5,675 nucleotides of DNA. Origin: Clostridiales bacterium. Lineage in GTDB: Bacteria; Bacillota; Clostridia; Oscillospirales; Oscillospiraceae. Below the pieces are notes generated by a model, which was not told the DNA's origin, ran no database searches, and saw only the letters and a list, made by a program, of their open reading frames with translations. The translations under genes and the position numbers were made by a program. This document shows positions 4,365 to 5,675 of the stretch, one piece after another (within the stretch, counting starts at the first letter, position 1; each line of letters starts with the position of its first letter). The DNA is taken from NCBI GenBank assembly GCA_004558025.1, contig SFEG01000041.1:1-5675 (forward strand), read 5' to 3'.

Positions 4365-4832
4365 TTATAGCAGTTTGATTTCGTAAATCTTGTTGTTAAA
4401 AGTATTCGCAGAGTTCCGCGAACCCGCGATGTAATACTCTCCGTTTACACCGGAAACATCGACATCGATCGTTTGAGTTTTCCCGCCGGAACTCTTGTTT
4501 GATGCGGACCTTACAAGGTCAGAGTTGGACGGATTCTGCACGTCCGATTCCGTGATCCCGAACTGATACAGGCTCGCTGGAACGGCTATATATACGACGA
4601 ATCTCAATGTCGTGTAGCCCGAGATCAACACCTTTTTGTCGCTGCGAAAGCTAAAGCGCGAGTTGGATATGCTGGTATCGTTCGTGAACGTAACAGCGTC
4701 CGCATCCATAGATATGGAGCATCTGCTGCTTCCGAAGCCGCCGAGCTTCTTGCTGATCTTGCCGTAAGAGTAAAGAACGCCCATCGGCAGCCCGTTCACT
4801 GCGCGTAGCGCAAGCCGTCTGCACATCCTCAT
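4365..4832 (-). CDS. small beta-rich tail or adhesin-like protein
   Basis: 155 residues from the ATG at 4832-4830 to TAA at 4365. The start is fixed by an ATGA overlap with the tail-fibre stop and a GGAGGT 8 nt upstream. After a basic start (MRMCRRLALR) the protein becomes Ser/Thr/Asn-rich and beta-prone, with many aromatic-flanked strands: YSYGKISKKLGGFG, DADAVTFTNDTSISN, TTLRFVVYIAVPASLYQFGI, and TIDVDVSGVNGEYYIAGSRN, ending NNKIYEIKLL. This ending (short strand, GxYYI, a loop, then a KIYEIKL strand) resembles the C-terminal beta-sandwich domains of Firmicutes phage tail-fibre or baseplate proteins that bind host surface sugars. Receptor binding is therefore a fair guess. It should not be read as the C-terminus of the upstream gene. 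The open frame joining them exists only because the tail-fibre frame is shifted. Confidence 0.75.
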   Translation of the reverse strand: MRMCRRLALRAVNGLPMGVLYSYGKISKKLGGFGSSRCSISMDADAVTFTNDTSISNSRFSFRSDKKVLISGYTTLRFVVYIAVPASLYQFGITESDVQNPSNSDLVRSASNKSSGGKTQTIDVDVSGVNGEYYIAGSRNSANTFNNKIYEIKLL

Positions 4833-5675
4833 TCGAGCGCACCTCCAAGCAGCCATGTGTCCGCTGCGATCTTTTTCAGACAGGCCGCGGCATACTGCCC
4901 TGCGAGTTTTACCGAGCTGTCGAGCGAGTGAACCGTCACGCCATCCGCTGCTGCGACAGTGACCGCGCCCGCGCCGAGCTGCGCAAGCTCGATCTCCGTG
5001 CCGATGGGGAACGCAGCCGCGCTGTTTGCGGGTACCGTAACGGTCAGCGCCGTATCGGCGGTCAACGCGATGAGTTTCCCCGCATCCGTCAGCGCAATGG
5101 TATACGCCGCTGTTTTCTCGACGATGGCCGCGCTTGCCTGTGCCGCAGCGACCTTGCCCGCCGTATCCAGCGTTGCGACGCCGTTTGCCGCGCCCTTCTC
5201 GACGGCCGGAACCGCCCCGATCGCCGATGCTCTCCGGTGTGAGCGTCTCCCATTTTCCGTCAAAGTCTTGTCCGCTTTTTTTTAAAAGGGCCTGCCCTGT
5301 TGTGCCGCCGTCCGGTATTCCATTTGCAGCCATTCCTGCTTCGGGGACGGCATATACACCGTCCCCACGAAGGAACCTTGTTACGCCTTGATCCTTCTTC
5401 ACAGTCTGAATTGCCGGGAGCGTGTCCGTAAGCCATTTTTTGATTTTTCCGAATAAAACAGTGAGTGTATCCCCCGTTTCCAGCTCTGTACGTTGCTCCG
5501 CTTGTGTGAATGATACGTCTACATCCCCCGCGCGTAGATCGTCAATCATTCCGTTTAACGAATCCTTCAGCTGGTTTGAATTGCTGTCGAAAATCGCCTT
5601 CATCTGCGCCGCCGGCCGGTTCGGTCTATCATCTTCTCCGACTACCGGGTTTTGCCACTCATCGATTTTCCGCGT
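4829..5675 (-). CDS. tail-fibre-like protein, 5' end outside the window, frameshifted
   Basis: The frame is open to the window edge. The 24 codons upstream of the ATG at 5603 (ending PNRPAAQ) are family-like, and that ATG lacks a ribosome binding site, so the real start lies beyond 5675. The first part reads KAIFDSNSNQLKDSLNGMI, a coiled segment, then FLRGDGVYAVPEAG and GKWETLTPESIG, typical of phage tail/baseplate fibres. At about 5222 the frame breaks. The correct continuation is the other frame: AVPAVEKGAANGVATLDTAGKV, then a beta domain with AYTIALTDAGKLIAL, ALTVTVPANSAAAFPIGTEI and DTWLLGGALE, ending at TGA 4829. Removing 7 nt restores one frame of at least 279 residues. Read unshifted, the frame gives an Arg/Gly-rich stretch with no family character and then enters the next gene. 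The likely role is in the tail tip or host binding. Confidence 0.8.
4841..4846 (-). promoter_or_regulatory. ribosome binding site GGAGGT for the small beta-rich protein
   Basis: GGAGGT on the minus strand lies 8 nt before the ATG at 4832, inside the last codons of the tail-fibre gene. With the ATGA overlap it shows that the beta-rich protein is a separate gene rather than the C-terminus of the upstream one. Confidence 0.75.
5215..5228 (-). repeat. tandem 7-nt near-repeat at the tail-fibre frameshift
   Basis: The minus strand reads ATCGGCG (5228-5222) followed directly by ATCGGGG (5221-5215), identical in 6 of 7 bases. The family pattern TPESIG-AVPAVEKG needs only one copy. One copy gives the in-frame reading SIGAV, while two copies shift the frame by +1. 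A 7-nt duplication is thus the simplest explanation for the broken reading frame. Confidence 0.65.

Noticed and set aside
4365..5675. Diversity-generating retroelement or programmed frameshift in the tail-fibre region
   Set aside because: There is no reverse transcriptase, no template repeat and no C-type lectin-like target end in the window. No recognised slippery heptamer or downstream stimulator is evident at 5222.
122..5675. Genome-wide amber recoding
   Set aside because: Only one gene carries an internal TAG, and its final stop is also TAG. A single nonsense change explains the data more simply, although recoding cannot be excluded from this window.
1..5675. CRISPR array, insertion sequence, rRNA or riboswitch
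   Set aside because: I found no spaced repeat array, transposase-like protein, rRNA sequence or recognisable aptamer on either strand.

Overview
The window looks like one end of a prophage from a low-to-mid GC Bacillota (Firmicutes) host, most likely a gut Clostridia such as an Oscillospiraceae-type bacterium. The grounds are strong GGAGG-type ribosome binding sites, an r1t-type holin, an NlpC/P60-type endolysin, and several small protein families that I recognise from prophages of gut Firmicutes. The host assignment is an inference. Every protein gene is on the minus strand. The only plus-strand gene is the 3' end of a tRNA at the very left edge.

Left edge (1-121): the T-arm, acceptor strand and CCA of a tRNA, then a perfect inverted repeat that can terminate transcription from both sides, then two direct copies of an 11-nt AAAAGTACACA motif. 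This is the usual look of a tRNA-integrated prophage attachment end.

Reading the minus strand 5' to 3' (right to left): (i) a tail-fibre-like gene, cut by the window edge and frameshifted at about 5222; (ii) a small beta-rich tail or adhesin-like protein coupled to it by an ATGA overlap; (iii) a lysis cassette of endolysin, a membrane/coiled-coil accessory protein and an r1t-family holin; (iv) a 50-residue coiled-coil protein and a sigma-70 region-4-like protein; (v) a strong intrinsic terminator at 2436-2470.

Beyond that terminator is a second module of five genes (2394 to 122): a Gln/Pro/Met-rich protein, a small Gln-rich helical protein, a membrane-anchored Cys-rich protein, a beta-sandwich-like protein and a helical protein. 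They resemble proteins that recur in gut Firmicutes phages, but their roles are unknown to me. The last one is interrupted by an in-frame amber codon, and 66 family-like codons remain readable after it.

The two damaged genes (tail-fibre frameshift, terminal amber) suggest a decaying prophage, phase-variable or recoded expression, or sequence errors. The sequence alone does not decide between these. No integrase, repressor, CRISPR array, transposon or reverse transcriptase lies in the window.
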